Assembly (NCBI GenBank): GCA_031284475.1 | Contig: JAISZV010000048.1 | Coordinates: 1 to 9,177 of the forward strand | DNA length: 9,177 nucleotides | DNA from: Proteiniphilum sp. | Lineage (GTDB): Bacteria > Bacteroidota > Bacteroidia > Bacteroidales > Dysgonomonadaceae | Direction of reading: 5' to 3' | In this document: piece by piece, positions 1-8,500 of the stretch | Numbering within the stretch: position 1 is the stretch's first letter | Layout of the letters: every line of letters begins with the position of its first letter | Translations under genes and position numbers: made by a program | Notes under the pieces: model-generated | Told to the model about the DNA's origin: nothing | The model's database searches: none | What the model saw: only the letters and a program-made list of their open reading frames with translations

Positions 1-120
1 TGTATATTTTGCCTGTTTAAGCATTTTCTGTAATTTTTCACCGGGGGTAAAAATCACGCCCGCTTTCTTTGCGGCGGCTGCCGTTACTTCTTCGGCTGTC
101 TCTTTTCCCTCGCTGTTCAA
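1..120 (-). CDS. Unidentified reading frame after tlpA, 5' part only, start uncertain
   Basis: This frame starts 69 bp after the tlpA stop, reads leftwards and is still open at the window edge, so only about 40 residues are visible. From a possible TTG start at 120-118 it gives LNSEGKETAEEVT, then AAAAKKAGVIFTPGEKL and QKMLKQAKYT. This mix of alternating charged and hydrophobic residues looks like real protein, unlike the arginine-rich and serine-rich overlapping frame. An ATG at 150-148 is in the same frame and gives MKNT, but codon 5 is TGA (138-136), followed by YFRIT. Either translation starts at TTG (or a later GTG or ATG), or a longer N-terminus was broken by a nonsense mutation or sequencing error. 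I do not recognise the family. Its position suggests it is a further operon member, but no function can be assigned. Confidence 0.4.
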   Translation of the reverse strand, partial: MNSEGKETAEEVTAAAAKKAGVIFTPGEKLQKMLKQAKYT

Positions 121-164
121 TGTGATACGAAAATATCATGTATTTTTCATTATTTGCCCCTGTT

Positions 165-185
165 CCCTTTTGCGCCTTTGCGCCC
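165..185 (-). repeat. Short GGCGCAAA direct repeat after tlpA
   Basis: Just past the tlpA stop codon, the minus strand reads GGCGCAAA twice in direct succession, followed by AGGG. It fills about half of the 39-bp gap between the tlpA stop and the ATG at 150. It may be a remnant of a simple intergenic repeat. No fold or function is evident. Confidence 0.45.
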
Positions 186-189
186 AATT

Positions 190-1569
190 TTACAGGTTTG
201 CTTTCAATAAAGGTTCTATTTCCGAAGAAGATGGCCTCGGAGCGTCCGACGATATGATCGTGCCGTCTTTTCCTATGAGAACAAATCTTGGGATACCGTA
301 TACCTTGTACGGCCTTATGATTCCGTCGCGCGCATCGTCGCCGGCAAACAGTTGAACGCCTTTTAAATCTTCTTTTACAAGGTAGTCTTTCCATTTCTGA
401 TGGTCGCTGGACTCATCGGTAGAGACACTCATAAATACGATGTTTTCATTGCCGTGGTATTCCTGTTCCAGTTTCTTGAGATGGGGAAGTTCCTGTTTGC
501 AGGGGCCGCACCACGTAGCCCAGACGTCAATATATACCAGTTTGCCTTTGAAATCGGACAAAGCCACCTGTTGGCCGTTTCTGTCGGCAAACTTGAAATC
601 CATTGCAGGGCTGCCGTCTTTGGAGTCGTATAATGCGAGTTCCATTTCGCGCAGTTTGCTTTTTTGATTTTCGGTGACTAAATATTTTCCGTACAGTTTT
701 TTATAGTCGAGCAATCCCGCCGGCGTCTTTTTATTGGAAGCATATTTCAGCGCGAGTTCTCCCTTGAGGGTATCGTTTGCAATCTTTGATATATTTTCCA
801 TGATTGCATCCAACGGATTGGCTATTTTCTGATTTTCAAGCCTGAGATTGTTAAAAATAACCTTTTCGACAATTTCTATTCCCGACGGAGCGTATTTCAT
901 GATTGCGGCAGTCTGCGTCAAATCGGCGATATTCATGTTCCGGTAGTAATCGGGAAAATCTTCGTTTTCGGGATGCGCCGTTCTCGGCGTATATACGAAA
1001 TGTATGGCAATATCTAAGAGATTGAATTTTTTGTATTCCTCGAATGCCCGGTTAAACTCCCTGTTGCCGGTTGCGTTTTTCGGATAAGTCTCCAATTCCT
1101 TCAATTTATCTTCAAACAACGGAAAAAAGTCCTCGTAAGTACTGTTTCCCTTGTCGAAATAAACCGCTTTCCATTCCAGCGGTTGTATGAAATCGTGCCA
1201 TTTGGCTACTTCCCGGTTTTCGGGACTGTTGCTCCCGTTCAGGATATAAGAATCTTCCGTCACGGTAAAATTAAGATTGTCGCCCGGTTTAAGATAAAAA
1301 GCGTATCTGTTTGCGGCGGATTCTTTCGGGCCGATATAATAAAAATCTCCCGTCGAAGGCTTGTTTGCGAAATAAAACGTGCTGTTTTCATATATCGAAG
1401 ACGAGGCTATTTCGGTTAAACTTCCGTCCGTTAATTTGTAGAGATATATTTTTTCGGGGATATTTCTGTTCCATTTCCCCGATACCGTTGCTAATCCGCC
1501 GTTGTTTTGTTCGTTGTTGCAGGCGGCAAATGCCAACAGTGTCAATAATAATATTAATAGTCTGTTCAT
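190..1569 (-). CDS. TlpA-like thioredoxin-fold lipoprotein with DUF4369-like N-terminus
   Basis: This is a probable thiol-disulfide oxidoreductase of the TlpA/ResA type, anchored by lipid in the cell envelope. The N-terminus is a lipoprotein signal (LLTLLAFAAC, with Cys17 lipidated). Residues about 27-110 resemble the beta-rich DUF4369 region common in Bacteroidota TlpA proteins (KIYLYK, FYLKPGDNL). Residues about 115-315 are a charged, mostly helical linker. Residues about 319-459 form the thioredoxin domain: SPAMDFKF, the DFKGKLVYIDVWATWCGPC segment with active-site Cys354 and Cys357, a VFMSVSTDE strand, and YGIPRFVLI with cis-Pro427. The length of 459 aa is usual for this domain arrangement. 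The ATG at 1569 is the natural start because it puts the lipobox at residue 17. The gene follows the PKD-like gene after a 178-bp gap that holds a stem-loop and no obvious -7 promoter box, so co-transcription with the upstream genes is likely. Family assignment is strong; the redox partner is unknown. Confidence 0.93.
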   Translation of the reverse strand: MNRLLILLLTLLAFAACNNEQNNGGLATVSGKWNRNIPEKIYLYKLTDGSLTEIASSSIYENSTFYFANKPSTGDFYYIGPKESAANRYAFYLKPGDNLNFTVTEDSYILNGSNSPENREVAKWHDFIQPLEWKAVYFDKGNSTYEDFFPLFEDKLKELETYPKNATGNREFNRAFEEYKKFNLLDIAIHFVYTPRTAHPENEDFPDYYRNMNIADLTQTAAIMKYAPSGIEIVEKVIFNNLRLENQKIANPLDAIMENISKIANDTLKGELALKYASNKKTPAGLLDYKKLYGKYLVTENQKSKLREMELALYDSKDGSPAMDFKFADRNGQQVALSDFKGKLVYIDVWATWCGPCKQELPHLKKLEQEYHGNENIVFMSVSTDESSDHQKWKDYLVKEDLKGVQLFAGDDARDGIIRPYKVYGIPRFVLIGKDGTIISSDAPRPSSSEIEPLLKANL

Positions 1570-1678
1570 ATTTGATTACATTTTATTTTATCTAAAGACT
1601 TTGAAATATTCGAAGAATTTGCAGTGATTTCCTCCGGCCGTCGCTGACTTTGCGTAACATGAGCCGTAATTTATTTTT

Positions 1679-1723
1679 TATTAAAGCGCCGTGAAGCCTA
1701 TACAACCTCGCGACGCTTTAATA
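1679..1723 (-). other. Strong intergenic stem-loop between the PKD-like gene and tlpA
   Basis: Two 18-nt arms (1679-1696 and 1706-1723) flank a 9-nt loop. The outer 10 bp (TATTAAAGCG with CGCTTTAATA) pair perfectly. In minus-strand RNA the inner 8 positions contain two G-U wobbles and one A-C mismatch. In plus-strand RNA the same positions give one wobble and two mismatches. The fold is therefore better as RNA made from the operon strand. No uridine run follows on that strand (the next bases are A-rich), so it is not a standard intrinsic terminator. It could be an RNA-processing or stability element that separates tlpA expression from the upstream genes, or a partial attenuator. The hairpin itself is clear; its role is inferred. 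Confidence 0.6.
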
Positions 1724-1747
1724 CCTTTTACATATAAAACCATCAAA

Positions 1748-3280
1748 TTACTCTCTATACATCAAAAACCGGGCGTTACCCGTACCCTGATAAGTAAAAG
1801 CAGGAGTGGTTTCAAATTCGGGATTACCCAATCCGAGGACATTGAAAGCATACATTTTCCAACCGTTGCTGCTGTTGGTGAGTATTGCCAGATAGTTGAA
1901 CGAATTGGCTTTATATAAATTTGTCATATACGAAATTGTTTCGCCGGCGGGAAACTCTTTCATCAACGACTCTTTGGCGTCCAGGCCCGGAGCGTTTCTA
2001 TAAACGCTCAACTTGTTGCCGTCGGCAAAATAGGCGAAATTACCCGTAAACGGAGCGGCTTTAACCGATGCGTTGGGAAATTTGCTTCCCGCGGGAATAG
2101 TGTCAAAAGCCACCCTGGTAGGATCACTTTCCGATACGGCAATAGGATATGCGTTTGAGTTGTTATAATTCAAAGTTGCAAGATAGTATTCATCTTTATC
2201 AAGGCTTTTCATAACCGCAAGGCCTCTTGTCGTGGCGCCATATTGCGATACTCCCGAAGCGGACAAAAGATTGATTAAAGTTGCGTCCATATTGGTAGTA
2301 GGTATGGCTCCCGTTCTGAATGTAACCATATCGGAATAGGCGTCCACATGGTAGAAAGTATGGTTATCCATATCAAAACCCATGGCGTTTCCGCTTCTGT
2401 GCACCATCATATCCGGATGAAAGGTATAAAAACCTGTTTTAATCGTTAATTTTCCTATATTTGTCATCATACCATAGATCGCCGATATTTTGCCGTCGTT
2501 TATGAGAAATAAATTAGCGCTAAATGAATAACCTATATTTTGCGGGCGGCAAACCGTAGGCGTATAAAATACGTCCTGCTGGTTTTTGAACAGGTTAAGT
2601 TCTTTTGAATTGAATACCTTGATATCTTCATCCGAAAGAATGTGATATACGCTCTGATTCGACAAAGTTTGGGTTACTTTACCATTCTCGTCTATCAGTT
2701 GATGGTAATAACGTGTCGGTTGATATTCAATCTTTACGGCGTTACCTTTTAGCCGGCTTCCTGCCGGATCCGCCAAAGTGAGCAGCACATCGGGATAAAG
2801 AGTACCGTCGTTTTTAATATAATCGAAATCCGTTTCATTGTCAATATCTTTCAAAACGAACCATCCGGCGCCTACTTCCGTCGCTTTTATATTTAATATC
2901 ACTTCCTTGCGGACATATATATCGCGCACCGAATCTCTTACCGCAAAATTAAGATAGTAGTTGCCTACGGCGAGAGTAACCTGCTGATTCAGTTTTTTCG
3001 TATTGCCCCATACCGTTTTTTCCGGCAATGCTCCCGCATAGTTCACCGGCATTACATACCAGCTGTAGGTATAGTTCTCCTGGTTTTCTTTGATTGTGAC
3101 CTCAGGCTCTAAGACAAGATATTCGCCTTTCATAATTGAGGTATCTTTTATGCCTGATATGCTTACAGGCAATACAGCTTCGGCGTCCCGGTATTCGTAA
3201 TTCCCATAATCCGTAACGCAGGAAGCCAGGAACAGAACCGTTAATAACCCGGATGTTATAAATATATTTTTTACTTTCAT
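1748..3280 (-). CDS. PKD-like family lipoprotein of a SusC/D operon
   Basis: This is an exported lipoprotein of 510 aa, probably surface-exposed and an accessory to the SusC/D transporter. The signal is short and clear (VLFLASC, with Cys21 lipidated), followed by VTDYGNYEYRD, an N-terminus typical of the PKD-like lipoproteins in such operons. Residues about 37-133 form an Ig/PKD-like domain (KGEYLVLEPEV, YSWYV at 72-76, NFAVRDSVRD at 111-120), then GWFVLKDID begins a long second region. That region (about 140-510) has short beta-strand and turn segments such as FAYFADGNKLSVYR and FNYLAILTNSSNGWKMYAFNV, which could be a beta-propeller-like or other all-beta fold. That is my inference. The only cysteine apart from the lipidated one is in TVCRPQN. 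The gene starts 28 bp after the DUF4843 gene and ends in TAA. The family call is fairly secure; ligand and exact role are unknown. Confidence 0.85.
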   Translation of the reverse strand: MKVKNIFITSGLLTVLFLASCVTDYGNYEYRDAEAVLPVSISGIKDTSIMKGEYLVLEPEVTIKENQENYTYSWYVMPVNYAGALPEKTVWGNTKKLNQQVTLAVGNYYLNFAVRDSVRDIYVRKEVILNIKATEVGAGWFVLKDIDNETDFDYIKNDGTLYPDVLLTLADPAGSRLKGNAVKIEYQPTRYYHQLIDENGKVTQTLSNQSVYHILSDEDIKVFNSKELNLFKNQQDVFYTPTVCRPQNIGYSFSANLFLINDGKISAIYGMMTNIGKLTIKTGFYTFHPDMMVHRSGNAMGFDMDNHTFYHVDAYSDMVTFRTGAIPTTNMDATLINLLSASGVSQYGATTRGLAVMKSLDKDEYYLATLNYNNSNAYPIAVSESDPTRVAFDTIPAGSKFPNASVKAAPFTGNFAYFADGNKLSVYRNAPGLDAKESLMKEFPAGETISYMTNLYKANSFNYLAILTNSSNGWKMYAFNVLGLGNPEFETTPAFTYQGTGNARFLMYRE

Positions 3281-3308
3281 CGTAATAAACTTTTAAATAA
3301 GTAATCAA

Positions 3309-4049
3309 CTATGAATTAAATGTTACAAGATTTCCGTTTGCTTCCCTGAGCGGGTTGTCGGGATGAGCGGCGTTGTATTCGAGCAGTCGTTGCTTTGCGA
3401 GCGCTCCAAAATACGTTAACATAGTCATATCTGTGGGAACCGTATTCCAGTCGGTATATCCCGTTATATCAATGATAAAACGCATTTTAACAGGTCCCCA
3501 GCTTCTTCCGAAAGCAAAATACCATCTGCTATCCCATGCTCCGGGTTTTTCTATAAGGTCTGTTGTAGTAAGGACGAATCTTTGCTTTTCAACTATGCCC
3601 GGGCGAAAATATTCGTTGGTAACCAGCGCCAGTTCGAGCCTTACTTTGAGGCTATCAAGGCTTTCATCTCTTATGAAGACCACCGGTATATCAACATATT
3701 CCTTTCCCGCCGGCACTTGCAGCAAAGGTTTCAGGCTTGCATCGTCGAAAGGTACATAGTGAACCCCGGCAACAGCGGCTGCCGAGTCGCCGGCATTTGT
3801 CTGGACAATAGCCACAGGACGGGCTTGCGACGACAATTCGCCCATAGTGTTTACTCTTACCAGTATGGTATCTTTCAAGATATCCGAGTTCAGCAGGAAG
3901 AACGAATGATTTATACTGTCAACTTTGCTGTAACCGGCGCCATCAAAATAGACAGCCGGTTCATTCTCGTATTTCAACATTTCATTCTGACTACAAGCTG
4001 TAACAATAAGTACAAGCAGCAGTAGATAAATAAATTTAAATCTTTTCAT
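3309..4049 (-). CDS. DUF4843-type lipoprotein of a SusC/D operon
   Basis: This is a small exported lipoprotein, most like the DUF4843 family that commonly follows susD in Bacteroidota uptake operons. It starts MKRFKFIYLLLLVLIVTAC with Cys19 lipidated. Then come NEPAVYFDGAG and a beta-rich middle including AGVHYVPFDD, reminiscent of Calx-beta or Ig-like folds. The C-terminal third has SRWYFAFGRSWGPVKMRFII and TYFGALAKQRLLEYN. There is no cysteine other than the lipidated one. Start choice: the frame is open to a TTG at 4058, with ATG at 4055 and ATG at 4049. I chose 4049 because it gives a standard Met-Lys-Arg signal peptide and leaves an A-rich AAAGA stretch at a normal distance upstream; 4055 is a fair alternative. 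It lies about 17-26 bp after susD and ends in TAG. The molecular function of DUF4843 is not known to me. Confidence 0.85.
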   Translation of the reverse strand: MKRFKFIYLLLLVLIVTACSQNEMLKYENEPAVYFDGAGYSKVDSINHSFFLLNSDILKDTILVRVNTMGELSSQARPVAIVQTNAGDSAAAVAGVHYVPFDDASLKPLLQVPAGKEYVDIPVVFIRDESLDSLKVRLELALVTNEYFRPGIVEKQRFVLTTTDLIEKPGAWDSRWYFAFGRSWGPVKMRFIIDITGYTDWNTVPTDMTMLTYFGALAKQRLLEYNAAHPDNPLREANGNLVTFNS

Positions 4050-4075
4050 AATCATCAATCTTTTTAATTCAGAAT

Positions 4076-5548
4076 TTATTCAAATTTTAATTGACTTTTG
4101 GGCTTCGGAATCACGTATCCGTTAGCCGGTACGGTGAATGCCGCGGGCCATGTGAAACTTTCGTAATTGTGTTTCTTATAAAAGAAAAACATTTGTCCTT
4201 CGCCGTAAAATTCTTTGCGATATTCTTTTTCGAGGCGGCTTAACCTTGCATTTTCATCAACGAAAGACGTTTCCTCAACGGAAATATTCATAGAGCGGGA
4301 AGTACGGTATGCGGAGAAATAGGGCTTGGCTTCTTCCAAAGACAAATCTTCTATCAATATAAGGTATAATTCCGACAGGCGAAGCAGAGGAACTCTGTTG
4401 TTTGAGGGTACCGCTTCCGTACCGGAATATTTCAGGAAAAACATGTTCGTTTGGTATCCCGACTTATATTCCCAATAGCGCGAAGGGCGGCGTATGTCGT
4501 CCGGATTCACCGAAATTTCATACGCGGTATTTATACTGTTCTGAGCTTGAGTAAGCGAAGCCGATGCATCTATAAATAGAGGACTTATTATAGACCGTAA
4601 ATTTGAATTTTGTATTCCGAACAGATGTTCGCTGTACATTACCATATTTTTATTGTCGTCACTATACGAAGTCTCATTGGCAAGCGTAAATTTGGGAGAA
4701 TCGTTATCGTTATCGTTTACCGCTTCTATTACCTTTTTTGCATATTCGGCCGCTTGCGGTTTATTACCGGCCCAGTGATAGAAACGCGCTTTTGTTCCCA
4801 ATACCGCATAGTAATTAAACCGCGCTTGACGGAACAGTTGCCATGAATCTTTCGGGTAATTTTCCTCCGTTCGGTCTTCGTCGCGATTTAGCAGCCAATT
4901 GGTGTTGATAATCAAAGGGTCGATTTCCAGCAGTTTTTCAGCGGCATTAAGATCTGCTTCTATCAGTTTCAAAACCTCGGAATAAGAGATCGAAAGCAGT
5001 TTATTGGGGTCTTTCGTCAATTCCGTTACGTATGGAATTGCAATATCCCCCTGTTGGGCAATATCCGGTACGGGCCCAAACAGGCGCAAAACTTCAAGAT
5101 GCAGAAAAGCGCGTAAACCGAGCGCTTCGCCTTTTATCAGCCTGTCGTTATTATACTGGAATTTCACATCCGAGGTTTCAATATTTTCCAGAATATTGTT
5201 CAACTGTGCAATAACCTTGTAATAATTGAGCCAGAGATTGCTGGTAAGAGATTCGACGTTTGAATATGTATATTCGTAATTCATCAGTCTGTAAAGTTCC
5301 GAAGTTGTTTCCGAAGTTGTCCAATGCCTGCTTAGCGCTTCGGGGATATACATGCTTGCATTTTTTCCGTATAGCTGCTGTTGGGCTATAAGGATATAAG
5401 CTCCGGTTAATGCGTGTTTGTACCCGTCTTCGGACAGAAAAAGTTCGCTTTCCCTTATTTCGGAACGGGGGCTTACGTCGAGCCAGTCATTGCATGCGTT
5501 AAACGCTAATGCAACGCCCAATAATATTATTAAATATCTTCTTTTCAT
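4076..5548 (-). CDS. SusD/RagB-family nutrient-binding outer-membrane lipoprotein
   Basis: This is a 490-aa surface lipoprotein that caps its SusC partner and captures substrate for import. The signal is ILLGVALAFNAC with Cys19 lipidated, followed by the classic SusD opening NDWLDVSPRSEI. Residues about 20-220 match the N-terminal SusD-like domain, including EALGLRAFLHLEVLRLFGPVP at 141-161, the most diagnostic stretch of the family. TPR-like helices follow (AAEYAKKVIEAV). The C-terminal SusD/RagB domain (about 310-490) has VPLLRLSELYLILIE, EYRKEFYGEGQMFFFYK and the conserved ending VIPKPKSQLKFE. Length is normal. It starts at ATG 17 bp after susC, the usual tight pairing, and ends in TAA. 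The lipidated residue is the only cysteine. SusD proteins diverge strongly with substrate, so whether the ligand is a glycan, peptide or other compound cannot be told. Confidence 0.96.
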   Translation of the reverse strand: MKRRYLIILLGVALAFNACNDWLDVSPRSEIRESELFLSEDGYKHALTGAYILIAQQQLYGKNASMYIPEALSRHWTTSETTSELYRLMNYEYTYSNVESLTSNLWLNYYKVIAQLNNILENIETSDVKFQYNNDRLIKGEALGLRAFLHLEVLRLFGPVPDIAQQGDIAIPYVTELTKDPNKLLSISYSEVLKLIEADLNAAEKLLEIDPLIINTNWLLNRDEDRTEENYPKDSWQLFRQARFNYYAVLGTKARFYHWAGNKPQAAEYAKKVIEAVNDNDNDSPKFTLANETSYSDDNKNMVMYSEHLFGIQNSNLRSIISPLFIDASASLTQAQNSINTAYEISVNPDDIRRPSRYWEYKSGYQTNMFFLKYSGTEAVPSNNRVPLLRLSELYLILIEDLSLEEAKPYFSAYRTSRSMNISVEETSFVDENARLSRLEKEYRKEFYGEGQMFFFYKKHNYESFTWPAAFTVPANGYVIPKPKSQLKFE

Positions 5549-5565
5549 ATTGATATGCTTTTAAC

Positions 5566-8500
5566 TTAAAACCTAAATGTTAACGATACGGAGAATTTTC
5601 GCGAGAAAGGATAATCCAGCCCTCTTTCACGTTTGATTGTGGATAGATACAGAAGATCTTCCATATAGCCTCTTACCGACAGGTAGGGGATGGACAGATG
5701 CTTTTTAGTCCATTCGACAGGGAAATCGTATCCTAAACTTATAGTCTGGAATCTGAACGAGTTTTCGTCCATAACAAAACGAGTTGTAGAGTTTGTGGTA
5801 GAAAGATCATTAACGCCTTTGTACAGGGCTATGTCTCCGGGTTGTTTCCAGCGTTCGTACAACGCTCTTCTGTCGAGGTTGTCGTAAGGATATACGTTTT
5901 CGACTTTAGATGCAAGCGTGGAATTATATATCTGCCCTCCGGTGCGATAGGTGAAATAGGCGCTCAGGTATATTCCTTTGTAACGGAGCGTGGTATTCAA
6001 TGATCCTGAAATTTTAGGCTCTGATACTCCACATGCAACTTTGTCTTTGGCGTCCCATATATATGTCTCCGAACCGTCGGCTTTTATGAATATTTCTTTT
6101 CCGTTGCTGGGGTCAATACCTTTTGAACGGACAGCAAATATGGTTGACAGCGACTCTCCCTCCTTGTACAGGAAACTCGGATTGATGGAACTTTGCCCCA
6201 ACAGTTCATCGTTAAGGGTTTCCAGGGAGTTTGATATTTCCTTAATTATATTTGTATTATGAATCAGCGTTCCTCCTACCGACCAGTTCAGTTTTTGCTT
6301 ACGGTCTTGCAAAATAAAAGCATTGAAGCTAAGTTCTATACCTTTATTTTCGACCTTGCCTATATTGGCTGTGTAACCTTCAAAACCGCCGGCAGTAGGT
6401 ATATCGATAGTAGCAAGCAGATTATCCGTCATTTTTCGGTAAACGTCTACATTTAATCTGATTCTGTTATCAAACAGTTCCCATTCCGTTCCCAGATTGT
6501 ACTGGTTTGTCTGCTGCCATCCCAGATCTTCGTTGCCCAGCGCCATAATATATGAACCGAACCAGTTCTGATAATTTTTTCCTCCGAAACCCTGGTATGT
6601 AAGCAGCGCCAGATACGGGCTGAATTGCTGCGAACCGGTTACGCCATACGAAAGGCGCAGGCGGGCAGTGTTGACAATCTTGTTGTTCTGCAAAAACTTT
6701 TCGTTGTTAAGATTCCATCCTACCCCTGTTGACCAGAAAGGAGCATATCTTTTATTTGTTCCGAACTGCGACGAACCTTCGTATGCGCCGTTGATATCAA
6801 CGAAATACCGGCGATTGTACGTATAGTTTCCGTTTAATATAAAGTTTGAACTCCGGCGTATGCTTTCGCTTCCGCTCGGCCTTCCGTCTTTCAGGTATTT
6901 ACTTGTCATACCCAAAAAATCCATATTCAGGAGAGTGATGCCTTCGCCTGTAACCGAATAGCTTTCGGCTTTTGTTTCGTTTATAGTCCACCCTCCACCA
7001 ACAAATACCTGATGCACGTAGTCGAACAGTTTGGAATAGTTAAGGGTTACCTGCCCTTCATATCCGAAGGAATTGCCTGTTCCGTATATATATCGTCCTT
7101 TCCTTTCAACGTCTTCGTTCGTGTAATTCTCAAACATGGTGTTTTTGGCTGAGATATATTCGTCAGACCTTGTTTTTGTTGAAGATACGCTTAAACGGCC
7201 GCGGAAAAACAGTTCGGGTAAAATAGTCCATTCCGCCGAAAAATTATTGATTATCTGGGTATAATTATTTGTGTTTTTACTCGGCAAAAGAGCATTGTAC
7301 AAAGGATTATATATTTTATTGGTTCTCGCAATACTGAGATAATTATAATCTTCCAGCACTTTTGCTATGTTACCGTCGCTGTCGTAAGGCGTCCAGTAGG
7401 AATTTACTTTTCCGTAAGAGGAAAAGGAGCCGTATGGCGAATTGTGGGCGTCGGTATATGCAATCTGCAAATCGTTCTGGAAAGAGAGGTTTGAGACTTT
7501 GTACAGAAACAGCATGTTGCCGTTGAAAGCGTCTCTTTCAGAACCTTTCATCGTTCCCGCGATATTGTTGTACGACACTCCTAATCCATATTTGAAAGTT
7601 TCTTCTCCTCCCTCAATATTTAAGCTGTGACGCGAACCTACGCCCGTGCGTACGGGATATTTGAGCCAGTATGTATTAACGCCTCTCTCCGCATCGAGTT
7701 TGCGCTGATTATAAAGATCCTCCAGTTCCTGAGTCTGTATGGCATTGGGATTTTTATACAATCCGGCCGCCTTTTCGTATTCCAGTTTTTCGAGAGCGTT
7801 CATCAGGTTATACGAGTTCAAATCGGGCGCTTCTACGTTCAGGTTGCCTTTGTAGGTAAACTGTAATTTCCCCGATTTGGGCGTTTTGGTTTTTACGACC
7901 AGCACTCCGTTGGAAGCGCGCGTACCATACATTGCCGTGGCGCTTGCGTCTTTAAGCAGGGTGATGCTTTCTACCTGGTTATCGTCCATATCAAGCAGTC
8001 TCTCAAGTGAAATTTCAAATCCATTCATGATAATGAGCGGTTGATTGGCCATTCTGAGACTTGACGCGTCAGCCTGTAAATCGTTGAAATTAACAGGTAA
8101 ATTTGACGATCCGCGCATGGTGATTGTCGGCAAACTGTTGGGGTTGGAACCGATTGTAATATTGTCGGCGATATTGAAACTTGGGTCTATGTTCCTGATA
8201 GAGGAGAGTATATTCCTGTTTCCGGCCATTTCCAGTTCTTTGGCCGTGATTGTTGTCGCCGCTCCCGTATAGCTTTCTTTCGGTTTATTGAAGATTCCCG
8301 TTACCACAATTTCCGGTAAAGCCGCATCTTCGCTTAGCACAACTTGAATATATTTCCCGGTATAGGTAACTTCTTTTTTCTCCATTCCCACGTAGGAAAA
8401 AATGTAAACCGGGTTATTCTGCCCTTCGGGAAGGGCGATAGAGAAACTTCCGTCTTCAGAGGAAACGCCTCCCACAGTAGCGCCTTTCAGTATGATGCTT

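Noticed and set aside
38..394. 118-codon minus-strand frame overlapping the 3' end of tlpA
   Set aside because: It lies inside tlpA in another frame, is extremely rich in Arg, Lys and Ser, and lacks any domain. The tlpA frame is clearly the real one there, and a different frame looks protein-like left of position 120.
1570..1747. A separate promoter for tlpA
   Set aside because: I found no TAnnTTTG box in this gap. A non-consensus promoter cannot be excluded, but nothing supports listing one.
3373..4025. Plus-strand open frames opposite the DUF4843 gene, and similar ones opposite tlpA, susD and susC
   Set aside because: They are antisense shadows with odd composition and no signals, while the minus-strand genes have clear families, signal peptides and operon spacing.
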